Shown: positions 16,412-23,943 of the stretch, piece after piece
How the letters are laid out: every line of letters begins with the position of its first letter
How positions within the stretch are numbered: the first letter of the stretch is position 1
Assembly (NCBI RefSeq): GCF_018131185.1
Contig: NZ_JAFCJE010000001.1
Coordinates: forward strand, 1-64,000
Length of the DNA: 64,000 nucleotides
Source of the DNA: Bradyrhizobium diazoefficiens
GTDB lineage: Bacteria > Pseudomonadota > Alphaproteobacteria > Rhizobiales > Xanthobacteraceae
Reading direction: 5' to 3'
The notes under the pieces: generated by a model
What the model was told of the DNA's origin: nothing
Database searches by the model: none
The model's input: the letters and a program-made list of their open reading frames with translations, nothing else
Translations under genes and position numbers: made by a program

Positions 16412-17080
16412 TCATCTCTCGAGAGAATCGGCGGAGCGCCGCGTCCGCTGCTTGAGGCTTAGATTCGCCTGGCTCGTAATGGCTCGCTCGCGTGCCCAGA
16501 TGATCGCTGCGCTGCGGCGGTTAACGCCGATTTTTCGATAGAGCGAGGCGATGTGATTGCGCACGGTGTTCTCCGAGAGGTTGAGCTTTTTGCTCATCTC
16601 CAAGTCGCTGTGGCCCTCACATATAAGTCCAAGAACCTCCCGCTCGCGGTGAGTGAGCAAATCAACGTCCAGGGATGCTTCAGCCGGATCGGTGGCCTCC
16701 GGCTTCGTTGCTTGACGCAAGCCCTTCAGCCTGTCCATGACGCTGCGAGCAAAGGACGATGTATCGACCAGCACCGATTCAATGGCCGAAATCAGATCTC
16801 GGTCCGGGGCCCTGTTTTCCTGGATCACGCACACCATTGCTTCCTTGCCGTCCAGCTTCAACGGCATGGCGGAAACGAAACAATCGATTGCCGACGTGCC
16901 CGCCTTTTGAACAGGCAGCACAAGATCCTCCATGCCGCCGTTCAGACGGCGACGCATGCCTTGATCGATCCAAACGATGTGTCCATCGGAATCGACAAAG
17001 ATCACGCCGCTGCCAAGAGCCGACGCGATCTGCTCCCGCGGGTCACTTTCGCGCGCAACATCGCTCGCAGCCTGGTCCAT
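16412..17080 (-). CDS. LuxR-type transcriptional regulator with PAS-like N-terminus
   Basis: A 222-residue protein. Residues of about 15-95 look PAS-like (GVIFVDSDGHIVWID, then MPLKLDGKEAMVCVIQ), and residues 142-198 form a LuxR/NarL helix-turn-helix (LTHREREVLGLICEG, LSENTVRNHIASLYRKIG). There is no receiver domain, so it is not a classical response regulator. The frame opens at 17134, but that codon lies within the -10 element of a perfect EcfG promoter, so the ATG at 17080 is chosen. A TACTAA-type dyad abuts the promoter's -35 side and another lies upstream of kaiB, suggesting autoregulation and control of kaiBC. It is probably the output or control factor of the Kai module. Confidence 0.85.
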   Translation of the reverse strand: MDQAASDVARESDPREQIASALGSGVIFVDSDGHIVWIDQGMRRRLNGGMEDLVLPVQKAGTSAIDCFVSAMPLKLDGKEAMVCVIQENRAPDRDLISAIESVLVDTSSFARSVMDRLKGLRQATKPEATDPAEASLDVDLLTHREREVLGLICEGHSDLEMSKKLNLSENTVRNHIASLYRKIGVNRRSAAIIWARERAITSQANLSLKQRTRRSADSLER

Positions 17081-17132
17081 TACTGTCCCCCCGCTTTCGG
17101 TGGATGATCGATATGCCTGGATTTGCTGAAAC

Positions 17133-17157
17133 AACGCGGGGTCGGAAAATTGGTTCC
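17133..17157 (-). promoter_or_regulatory. EcfG-type promoter for the LuxR-type regulator
   Basis: On the minus strand GGAAC (17157-17153), a 16-base spacer, and CGTT (17136-17133), an exact consensus match. The predicted transcript start near 17126 gives a leader of about 45 bases. Confidence 0.75.
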
Positions 17158-17161
17158 TGGG

Positions 17162-17177
17162 TACTAAGTGGTTAGTT
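17162..17177. promoter_or_regulatory. TACTAA-type dyad upstream of the LuxR-type regulator
   Basis: TACTAA-GTGG-TTAGTT, five bases upstream of the -35 element of the EcfG-type promoter, a position suited to an activator. It matches the kaiB-upstream site at TACTAA, N4, TTAGT. Confidence 0.55.
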
Positions 17178-17373
17178 CAAGAGCACTATTTGGGCTCGCG
17201 CCGGAGAAACAGACCAGTGACGGCAAGGCGACCTCGGCAAGCGACTTGGCGGAGCGGGCTCTTATCAGAGACGGAAATTCAATTCCGGCCGTCGCTCAAA
17301 TAGCGGGTTTTGTCCGACAGAGTCGAAATGCTCCGTCTTCCAAGGGGACTGCCACTCTTTTCCCCACCCAGCC

Positions 17374-18327
17374 TCATCCGACCAATTTCCATGTCCCATC
17401 CGCCGTGCGCTTCACCGAGGGATCGCTCACCCGCACGTGCGCGGCGAGAAAATCGATGAACGCGCGCACGCGGGCCGGAAGCGGGGCGGTGTGGCCGACA
17501 TAGACGGCGTGGATGTCTTCGCGATCGCCTGGATTGTAGTTTTGCAGCACCGGAACGAGGCGGCCGGATTCGATGTCGGGGCCGATGTGAAAGAGGGCGA
17601 GGCGGGCGAGACCGACGCCGCCGAGGCAAAGGCGGCGGGCGGCTTCGCCGTCGCTGGCGCGCGCGACGGGCGGCGGCACGGCCTCCTCGGCGTGGTCGCC
17701 GCGCTTGAATGGCCAGCCGCGGATCGTGCGCGGAAAGGTCCAGCCGATGCCGCGGTGATCGGCGAGATCGGCCGGAATCTTCGGTGTGCCGCAGCGGCTG
17801 AGATAGCTTGGCGTGCCGACCACGACCATGCGGCTGGTGCCGAGCTTTCGCGCAACGAGGCGCGAGGCGCGTAGCGGGCCGACGCGGATGGCGACGTCGG
17901 CGCGCTCCTGCATAAGGTCGATCAGCGTGTCGGTCAGCACGAGATCGAGCGTGACGTCGGGATGCTGTTCCAGGAAGCGCGGGATCAGCGGCATCACATG
18001 CAGCATGCCGAAGGGGATGTTGCTGTTGACGGTGAGGCGGCCGCGCGGCGCTGCGCCCGAGGCCGCTTCGCGCTCGGCCTCGTTCATCTCGGCGAGGATG
18101 CGCGCGGCGCGCTGATAGAACGCCTGGCCTTCCTCCGTCAGTGTCAGCTTGCGCGTGGTGCGGTTGACGAGCCGTGACCCGAGCCGGGCTTCCAGCCGCG
18201 AGATCAGCTTGCTCACGCCCGATGGCGTCAGGCGCAGTTTTCGCGCGGCCGAGGTGAAACCGCCGAGATCGACGACGCGGACGAAGACCTCCATTTCGGC
18301 GGAGCGGTTGGTGTCGAAACGGGCCAT
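17374..18327 (-). CDS. LysR family transcriptional regulator
   Basis: A 317-residue LysR protein. An N-terminal winged HTH (about residues 8-67) contains VVDLGGFTSAARKLRLTPSGVSKLISRLEARLGSRL split across helices 2 and 3. The periplasmic-binding-protein-like effector domain follows to about residue 300, with LTVNSNIPFGMLHVMPLIPRF at its start. It is of the CrgA-like type with LVNRTTRKLTLTEEG after the HTH. It is divergent from the MFS exporter gene 98 bases away and probably controls it. Ligand unknown. Confidence 0.92.
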   Translation of the reverse strand: MARFDTNRSAEMEVFVRVVDLGGFTSAARKLRLTPSGVSKLISRLEARLGSRLVNRTTRKLTLTEEGQAFYQRAARILAEMNEAEREAASGAAPRGRLTVNSNIPFGMLHVMPLIPRFLEQHPDVTLDLVLTDTLIDLMQERADVAIRVGPLRASRLVARKLGTSRMVVVGTPSYLSRCGTPKIPADLADHRGIGWTFPRTIRGWPFKRGDHAEEAVPPPVARASDGEAARRLCLGGVGLARLALFHIGPDIESGRLVPVLQNYNPGDREDIHAVYVGHTAPLPARVRAFIDFLAAHVRVSDPSVKRTADGTWKLVG

Positions 18328-18425
18328 GTTGAATTCACGTCACAAATGATTGGATTGCAGACATTCTAATGGTTTTGCCGTGGCTCGGCTATCTGCGTGG
18401 TTCGTCTCAACCATCGGAGCCACGC

Positions 18426-19607
18426 ATGCCTCCCGCCGTTCTCGCGCTCACCGCCGGTGCCTTTGGCATCGGCACCACGGAATTCATCATCATGGGCCTC
18501 CTGCTCCAGGTCGCCGCCGACATGCACGTTTCCGTGCCGGTCGCCGGGCTGCTCATCTCCGGCTATGCTCTCGGCGTATTCGTCGGTGCGCCCGTCCTGA
18601 CGCTCGCCACACGACGGATGCCGCGGAAAACCGTGCTGCTCGCGCTGATGGCGATTTTCACATTGGGCAATGCAGCCTGCGCGCTGGCGCCGAACTACGA
18701 GTTGCTGATGGCCGCGCGGGTGCTGACCTCGCTTGCCCATGGGACCTTCTTCGGCGTCGGGTCGGTGGTCGCGACCAGCCTCGTCCCCGAGGACAAGCGG
18801 GCCTCGGCGATATCAACCATGTTCATCGGCCTCACGGTCGCGACGCTGCTGGGCGTGCCCTTCGGCGCCTGGTTCGGCCTGCTGCTCGGCTGGCGCGCGG
18901 CGTTCTGGGCCGTGACGGTCATCGGCGTGATCGCCTTTGCGGTGGTCGCCGCGCTCGTTCCCGGCCACGTCGGCAACGGTGACAAGCCGGTCTCTCTTGC
19001 CGAGGAAGTCGCTGTGCTCAGCCGTCCGCAGGTGCTGCTTGGCCTTGCCATGACCGTGTTCGGCTTCGCCGGCCTGTTCGTCGTCTTCACCTACATTCAG
19101 CCCATCCTGACGCGCTTCACCGGATTCTCGGAAGAAGCGGTCTCGCCGATCCTGCTGGTGTTCGGCGTCGGACTCGCAATCGGCAACGTCGCCGGCGGCA
19201 AGCTCGCGGACCGCGGCCTCGCCGGTGCACTGGTCGGGACGCTCGCCGCGCTCGCCATCGCGCTTCTCGGGCTTGCCGCGGTGCTGTCCGTCAAGTTTGC
19301 GGCGATCGTGCTGATCCTGCTGCTCGGCGTCGCCGCCTTTGCAACCGTCGCCCCGCTCCAGCTTCGCGTGCTGGAGGCGGCCGGCGCCAGCGGGCGCACG
19401 CTCGCCTCCAGCCTCAACATCGCCGCGTTCAATCTCGGCAACGCGCTCGGCGCCTGGGCCGGCGGCGTCGCCATCGATCGCGGCCTCGGCCTCTCCGCGC
19501 TGCCGCTGGTCGCGGCCGGCATTACGACGATCGGCCTCGTGCTCGCACTGTGGAGCCTCCGGCTCGACCGCGCGCCGGTCGCCGTCGCAGCGTGTCCTGC
19601 GGAGTAG
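18426..19607 (+). CDS. MFS exporter (DHA1/arabinose-efflux type)
   Basis: A 393-residue 12-TM exporter. The N-terminus has the DHA1 signature FGIGTTEFIIMGLL in TM1, a modified loop-2 motif with TRRMPRK, and a motif-C-like VGTLAALAIALLG region. It resembles the YdhP/AraJ sugar or drug efflux group. The frame opens at 18369; the ATG at 18426 with CGGAG eight bases upstream is preferred. It is paired with a divergent LysR regulator, the common arrangement for inducible efflux. Substrate unknown. Confidence 0.87.
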   Translation: MPPAVLALTAGAFGIGTTEFIIMGLLLQVAADMHVSVPVAGLLISGYALGVFVGAPVLTLATRRMPRKTVLLALMAIFTLGNAACALAPNYELLMAARVLTSLAHGTFFGVGSVVATSLVPEDKRASAISTMFIGLTVATLLGVPFGAWFGLLLGWRAAFWAVTVIGVIAFAVVAALVPGHVGNGDKPVSLAEEVAVLSRPQVLLGLAMTVFGFAGLFVVFTYIQPILTRFTGFSEEAVSPILLVFGVGLAIGNVAGGKLADRGLAGALVGTLAALAIALLGLAAVLSVKFAAIVLILLLGVAAFATVAPLQLRVLEAAGASGRTLASSLNIAAFNLGNALGAWAGGVAIDRGLGLSALPLVAAGITTIGLVLALWSLRLDRAPVAVAACPAE

Positions 19608-19736
19608 AGCGAAGGCGTGAGGCTCGCTGACGATTGGTCGCATCGATCCTGACGCCAACTCGCCATGCAGAAACGCACCTGTACAGGACCGAATGCGGTC
19701 CGTAACCTCCGCCGCGCAATTCAAGGAGATGCTGGC

Positions 19737-21299
19737 GTGGCGAAGAAGGCGGCGACCAAAAAGAAAAGTGTCTTGAAGAAAGCGGCGAAGACTCCGGGCA
19801 AGGCGAGCTCCGGCCGCAAGAGCGCGGTCGCGAAGCCGACCGGCAAGGCGGCACGAGGGAAGTCCACCGCACCACGCCGTCCCAAGGGATCGCCCTGGCA
19901 ATGGTCGGCAGTGGAGACCGCGGCCGCGATCCGGTCCGGTGCCATCTCCGCAGTCGAGACGGTCGAGGCGCATCTCGAACGGATGCGCGCCGTCAATCCG
20001 AAGCTGAATGCGGTCGTCGTCGATCTCGGCGAGGAAGCGCTGAAAGCGGCCCATGCAGCCGACAAGCAGCGCGCCAAGGGCGGTGCGCTCGGCCTTCTGC
20101 ATGGGGTGCCCATAACGATCAAGGAGAACGTCGATTACGAGGGCCGACCGAACTTCAACGGCGTTCCCGCCAACAAGGACCTCGTCGCGCCGTCGGACGC
20201 GCCTGTTGTCCGCAACCTGAAGAAGGCCGGCGCGATCGTCATCGGGCTCACCAACACGCCGGAATTCTCCTTCCGCGGCTTCACCGACAATCCCCTGCAC
20301 GGGCTGACGCTCAATCCGTGGGATCCAAACATCACCTGCGGCGGCTCCTCGGGCGGCGCGGGTTCGGCGGTCGCCGCCGGCATCGGTACCATCGCCCATG
20401 GCAACGACATCGGCGGCTCGCTGCGCTGGCCGGCGCATTGCAACGGTGTTGCCACCATCAAGCCGACGCAAGGGCGCATTCCCGCGTTCAACGAGAGCGC
20501 AACCTCCGAGCGGCCGATGCTGGCGCATCTGATGTCGGCACAGGGGCCGCTCGCCCGCCACGTCGGCGACGTCCGTCTTGCGCTGGAGGTGATGAGCCAG
20601 CGCGATCCGCGCGATCCCTGGTGGGTGCCGGCGCCGCTGGTCGGCGCGAGACCGAAGGGGCCGATCAAGGTGGCCCTGGCCAAGATTCCCGACGACATGG
20701 ACGTCGATCCGTCGGTCTCCGCGGCGTTGCGCCAGGCCGCCGACCATCTCGAACGGTCCGGCTACCGCGTCAGCGAGGTCGAGGTGCCCGACATTAACGG
20801 TGTCTGGCAGACCTGGTGCGACATCATCACCAACGAGACCGTGGTGATGCAGGAAGCCTCCATGCTGAAGGTGACTTCGGAAGACTTCCACAAGGCCTGG
20901 GGCGGCATGAAGGCCAAGGCCAACGTGCTCGATCTCAAGGCCTGGATGCAGGCGACCGCCGCGCGCAACGGCCATATCCGCGCCTGGCAGTTGTTCTTCG
21001 AGGACTATCCGATCGTGCTTGCGCCGACCACGGTGAAGCCGACGCCGGGCCCGCGCGATGACACCGTCAGCCCCGAGCGCGTGCGCGAGATCTTCTGGGG
21101 CGAGATCCGCTTCATCTCCGCAATCAACGTGCTGGGCCTGCCCGGCGCCGTGGTGCCGGTGGCGCTCCACGACGGCAAGCCCATCGGCGTGCAGCTCATC
21201 GCCGGGCGCTATCGCGAGGATCTCGCGCTCGATGCGGCGGCCGCGATCGAGAAGCGCGCCGGCGTGCTCGCCCACAGGCTGTGGGAGCAGATGGCTTAG
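19737..21299 (+). CDS. amidase-signature family protein with basic N-terminal extension
   Basis: A 520-residue hydrolase of the amidase-signature family. The catalytic Lys lies in VPITIKENVD, the cis-Ser in CGGSSGGAGS and the nucleophile Ser in NDIGGSLRWPAH. The enzyme core starts near residue 55. The preceding 50 residues are a Lys-Ala-rich histone-H1-like tail (KKAATKKK, LKKAAKTPGK), not part of the usual fold. The start is GTG at 19737 with AAGGAGA eight bases upstream; the frame opens further upstream at 19665. The usual substrates are carboxylic amides; the specific one is unknown. A hairpin follows the stop codon. Confidence 0.88.
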   Translation: MAKKAATKKKSVLKKAAKTPGKASSGRKSAVAKPTGKAARGKSTAPRRPKGSPWQWSAVETAAAIRSGAISAVETVEAHLERMRAVNPKLNAVVVDLGEEALKAAHAADKQRAKGGALGLLHGVPITIKENVDYEGRPNFNGVPANKDLVAPSDAPVVRNLKKAGAIVIGLTNTPEFSFRGFTDNPLHGLTLNPWDPNITCGGSSGGAGSAVAAGIGTIAHGNDIGGSLRWPAHCNGVATIKPTQGRIPAFNESATSERPMLAHLMSAQGPLARHVGDVRLALEVMSQRDPRDPWWVPAPLVGARPKGPIKVALAKIPDDMDVDPSVSAALRQAADHLERSGYRVSEVEVPDINGVWQTWCDIITNETVVMQEASMLKVTSEDFHKAWGGMKAKANVLDLKAWMQATAARNGHIRAWQLFFEDYPIVLAPTTVKPTPGPRDDTVSPERVREIFWGEIRFISAINVLGLPGAVVPVALHDGKPIGVQLIAGRYREDLALDAAAAIEKRAGVLAHRLWEQMA

Positions 21300-21326
21300 G
21301 TGTGCCTTCCCGATTGCGGTGTCGAT

Positions 21327-21354
21327 CTGCCTTCTCCAAGTCGGGAGAAGGCAG
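21327..21354. terminator. hairpin after the amidase gene
   Basis: CTGCCTTCTCC (21327-21337) pairs with GGAGAAGGCAG (21344-21354), an 11-bp perfect stem with a 6-base loop. No T run follows, so it is a weak intrinsic terminator or an mRNA-stabilising hairpin, or a short relative of the CTCCCC repeat family. Confidence 0.5.
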
Positions 21355-21388
21355 ACGGCACGGCGAGCTGCGGCAAGACGCAGCATTT

Positions 21389-21404
21389 GTTAATGCGCAT
21401 TAAC
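21389..21404. promoter_or_regulatory. 16-bp perfect palindrome upstream of metY
   Basis: GTTAATGC followed by its exact reverse complement. It resembles a CtrA-like TTAA-N-TTAAC arrangement but with a 6-base rather than 7-base spacing. It is possibly an operator for the metY-metA unit; the regulator is unknown. Confidence 0.4.
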
Positions 21405-21466
21405 CCGAAAGCCGGCCAATTTTCCAGCGAGCGTTAGGGTTACTTCCTCGATCTCTAAGCGAATTA

Positions 21467-21530
21467 TTGTCCGCTTTACCACCCGCCTCTAACACGAGGA
21501 CGGCGGACAACGCACATGCCTCATACAGGC
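21467..21530 (+). promoter_or_regulatory. structured leader of metY (unassigned)
   Basis: TTGTCCGC (21467-21474) pairs perfectly with GCGGACAA (21503-21510), enclosing a smaller CCTC-TAACAC-GAGG hairpin. A GCCT/AGGC hairpin (21518-21530) follows. The position, 37-100 bases before a methionine-synthesis gene, suggests an RNA regulatory element, but the conserved SAM-II bases are not present. Could also be a protein-binding dyad in DNA. Confidence 0.35.
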
Positions 21531-21566
21531 CAATAAGTGCGGCCCGCTCCACGCGGAGGTGGCACG

Positions 21567-22868
21567 ATGCGCAACGAGACGATCGCTATTCACGCCGGCT
21601 ACGAGCCCGAGGCGACCACGCACGCGGTCGCGGTGCCGATTTACCAGACCGCGGCCTACGCCTTCGACAGCGCCGATCACGGCGCGGCGCTCTTCAATCT
21701 CGAGGCTGAAGGTTTCCGCTACAGCCGTATCGCCAATCCGACCAGCGCGGTGCTGGAGAAGCGTATCGCCCAGCTCGAAGGCGGCGTCGGCGCGCTCGCG
21801 GTCGCGACCGGCCAGGCGGCGCTGCATTTTGCCTTCGTCAACGTCGCCGACCACGGCGGCAACATCGTGTCCGTGCCGCAGCTCTACGGCACCACGCACA
21901 CGCTGCTCTCCCACATCCTGCCGCGCCAGGGCATCACGGGCCGCTTCGCCGAGAGCGACAAGCCCGAGGCGATCGGGAAGCTGATCGACGAGAACACCCG
22001 CGCCGTGTTCGCAGAGACCATCGGCAATCCCGCCGGCAATGTCTGCGACATCGAGGCGCTGGCCAAGGTCGCGCATGCGCATGGCGTGCCGCTGATCGTC
22101 GACAACACGGTGGCAACTCCGATTCTGCTCAAGCCATTCGACTACGGCGCCGACATCGCCGTGCACTCGCTGACCAAATTCCTGGGTGGTCACGGCACCA
22201 CGCTCGGCGGCGCCATCGTCGACTCCGGAAATTTCCCGTGGGCGAAATACGCAGACCGCTTCCCCGCCTACAACAAGCCCGACGCTTCCTATCACGGCCT
22301 CGTCTATGCCGAGCGTTTCGGTCGCACCGCCTATATCGAGCGCGCGCGCAGCGTCTATCAGCGCACCATGGGCTCGGTGCTGTCGCCATTCAACGCCTTC
22401 CTGCTGCTCCAGGGCATCGAGACCGTAGCGCTGCGCATGGAGCGCCATGTCGAGAACGCCCGCCAGGTCGCCGAATTCCTGCGCAAGGATTCGCGGGTCG
22501 CCTGGGTCAATTACACCGGCTTTCCCGACAGTCCCTATTATCCGCTGGTGCAGAAATATCTCGACGGCAACGCCTCCTCGCTGTTCACCTTCGGCATCAA
22601 GGGCGGGATGGAGGCCGGCAAGTCCTTCTATGATGCGCTGAAGCTGATCACGCGCCTCGTCAATATCGGCGATGCCAAGTCGCTGGCCTGTCATCCGGCC
22701 TCGACCACCCATCGGCAGATGTCGGCGGAGCAGCAGCGCGCTGCCGGCGTGCTGCCGGAGACCATCCGGCTCTCGATCGGCATCGAGCATGTCTCCGATA
22801 TCATCGAGGACATTGATCAGGCGCTGGACAAGGCCTGTCGGTCAGCGCGCCTCGAGGCCGCGGAGTAG
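21567..22868 (+). CDS. metY: O-acetylhomoserine aminocarboxypropyltransferase (sulfhydrylase)
   Basis: Makes homocysteine from O-acetylhomoserine and sulfide with PLP, in the cytoplasm. The 433-residue length fits the OAH-sulfhydrylase branch of the Cys/Met metabolism PLP family, which is longer than MetB or MetZ. Visible motifs are YEPEATTHAVAVPIYQTAAY at the N-terminus, RIANPTSAVLEKRIAQLEGG, and the PLP-lysine segment HSLTKFLGGHGTTLGG near residue 206. The C-terminus has ACHPASTTHRQM. GGAGGTGG before the ATG at 21567 sets the start. The MetA-family gene follows after 12 bases, so the two make one pathway operon. Confidence 0.93.
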   Translation: MRNETIAIHAGYEPEATTHAVAVPIYQTAAYAFDSADHGAALFNLEAEGFRYSRIANPTSAVLEKRIAQLEGGVGALAVATGQAALHFAFVNVADHGGNIVSVPQLYGTTHTLLSHILPRQGITGRFAESDKPEAIGKLIDENTRAVFAETIGNPAGNVCDIEALAKVAHAHGVPLIVDNTVATPILLKPFDYGADIAVHSLTKFLGGHGTTLGGAIVDSGNFPWAKYADRFPAYNKPDASYHGLVYAERFGRTAYIERARSVYQRTMGSVLSPFNAFLLLQGIETVALRMERHVENARQVAEFLRKDSRVAWVNYTGFPDSPYYPLVQKYLDGNASSLFTFGIKGGMEAGKSFYDALKLITRLVNIGDAKSLACHPASTTHRQMSAEQQRAAGVLPETIRLSIGIEHVSDIIEDIDQALDKACRSARLEAAE

Positions 22869-22880
22869 GCGGCAGCGCCC

Positions 22881-23921
22881 ATGACGATCTTGATCGACAG
22901 GGATCAAGTCATCTCGAGCCCGGCACTGGTGCCGACCGAGCGCGATTTCGCGCGAGAACATGGTCCCGAACTCACGATCGGGCTCGTCAACAACATGCCG
23001 GATCCGGCGCTGAAGGCGACCGAGCGGCAGTTCATGAAGCTGCTCCAGGCCGCAGCAGGTCCATGCCGCATCCGCTTTCACTGCTTCTCGCTTCCCAGCG
23101 TGAAGCGCTCGCCGGAAGCGAGGTGGCATGTCGAGAGCGAATATTCGGACCTTTCCGATCTCAAGCGTCAGAAATTCGACGGGCTGATCGTGACCGGCGC
23201 CGAGCCTGCCGCGCCCGAGCTCGATCAGGAGCCGTACTGGCGCGATCTTACCGACCTCATCGACTGGGCCAAGGCCAGCACGCGCTCGACGATCTGGTCG
23301 TGCCTTGCCGCGCATGCGGCGGTGCTGCACCTCGACGGCATCGAACGGCGACGGCTGCGGTCCAAATGCCACGGCATCTTCGATTGCGACGCCGTGACGA
23401 ACGATTCCCTGACGCGCGCCGCACCGGCCCCGCTGAAGGTCTCGCATTCGCGCTTGAACGAGATTGTGGAGAGCGATCTGGTGCAGTCCGGCTATCAGGT
23501 GCTGACACGCTCGGCCCTTGCGGGTGTCGACGTATTCGTTCGCCAGTATGCCAGCCGCTTCGTGTTTTTCCAGGGTCATCCGGAATACGACGCGCTGTCG
23601 CTCCAGCGCGAATATCTGCGCGACATCGGCCGCTATCTCGCGCGCGAGCGCGAGAATTATCCGCGCCTGCCCGTGAGCTATTTTGACGCAGCGACGGAAG
23701 AGAAACTGGCTCGTTTCGAGAAGAAAGCGGTGCACCAGCGCCATCCGGCGCTCGCCAACGAGTTGCCCGGGCTGAATTTGCGCGCCGATATCGGCGCCGG
23801 CAGCGCGGCGGCGGTGCTCTTCCGCAACTGGCTGCAGTATCTCAGCCTGGAAGCCGATGCATCGGTCCCTGCGCATCAGCCGAAGGATGTTGGTTCCGCG
23901 TTAGGATTACCCAAGCGTTAG
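22881..23921 (+). CDS. metA: MetA-family homoserine O-acyltransferase
   Basis: A 346-residue class I glutamine-amidotransferase-like acyltransferase that activates homoserine for MetY. It has the family N-terminus GLVNNMPDPALKATERQF, a likely nucleophile Cys in WSCLAAHAAVL (the position of E. coli Cys142), and the catalytic HPE motif in FQGHPEYD. The specificity segment VTGAEPAAPELDQEPYW aligns without gaps to VTGAPLGLVEFNDVAYW of E. coli. The acyl-selecting residue is therefore Ala, neither the Gly of succinyltransferases nor the Glu of acetyltransferases. Pairing with metY favours acetyl-CoA, but this is inference. It is longer and more divergent than the 309-residue E. coli enzyme. Confidence 0.8.
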   Translation: MTILIDRDQVISSPALVPTERDFAREHGPELTIGLVNNMPDPALKATERQFMKLLQAAAGPCRIRFHCFSLPSVKRSPEARWHVESEYSDLSDLKRQKFDGLIVTGAEPAAPELDQEPYWRDLTDLIDWAKASTRSTIWSCLAAHAAVLHLDGIERRRLRSKCHGIFDCDAVTNDSLTRAAPAPLKVSHSRLNEIVESDLVQSGYQVLTRSALAGVDVFVRQYASRFVFFQGHPEYDALSLQREYLRDIGRYLARERENYPRLPVSYFDAATEEKLARFEKKAVHQRHPALANELPGLNLRADIGAGSAAAVLFRNWLQYLSLEADASVPAHQPKDVGSALGLPKR

Positions 23922-23943
23922 GCTTGCCTCGACCGGCGCGCGA

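Noticed and set aside
12427..17373. kaiA, sasA or rpaA near the Kai genes
   Set aside because: No frame in this region resembles KaiA; the kinase lacks the KaiB-like domain of SasA and the LuxR protein lacks a receiver.
17168..17503. 111-codon plus-strand open frame between the LuxR-type and LysR genes
   Set aside because: Half of it overlaps the LysR coding region antisense, with no ribosome site and no recognisable domain.
18813..21386. 857-codon open frame antisense to the MFS and amidase genes
   Set aside because: Shadow of high-GC coding: it spans two well-supported genes on the other strand, has low-complexity Arg/Asp-rich translation and no domain. The same applies to the long frames at 479-1648, 3359-4768, 5488-7887, 12738-14510, 46680-49352 and 62235-63896.
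21389..21404. CtrA binding site
   Set aside because: The arrangement TTAA-N6-TTAAC has one base less than the usual 7-base spacing, and metY is not a typical CtrA target; kept only as an unassigned palindrome.
21405..21566. SAM-II riboswitch upstream of metY
   Set aside because: The expected conserved segments (a UGAUUU-type loop and a downstream GCUAAA pseudoknot strand) are not present in the right order.
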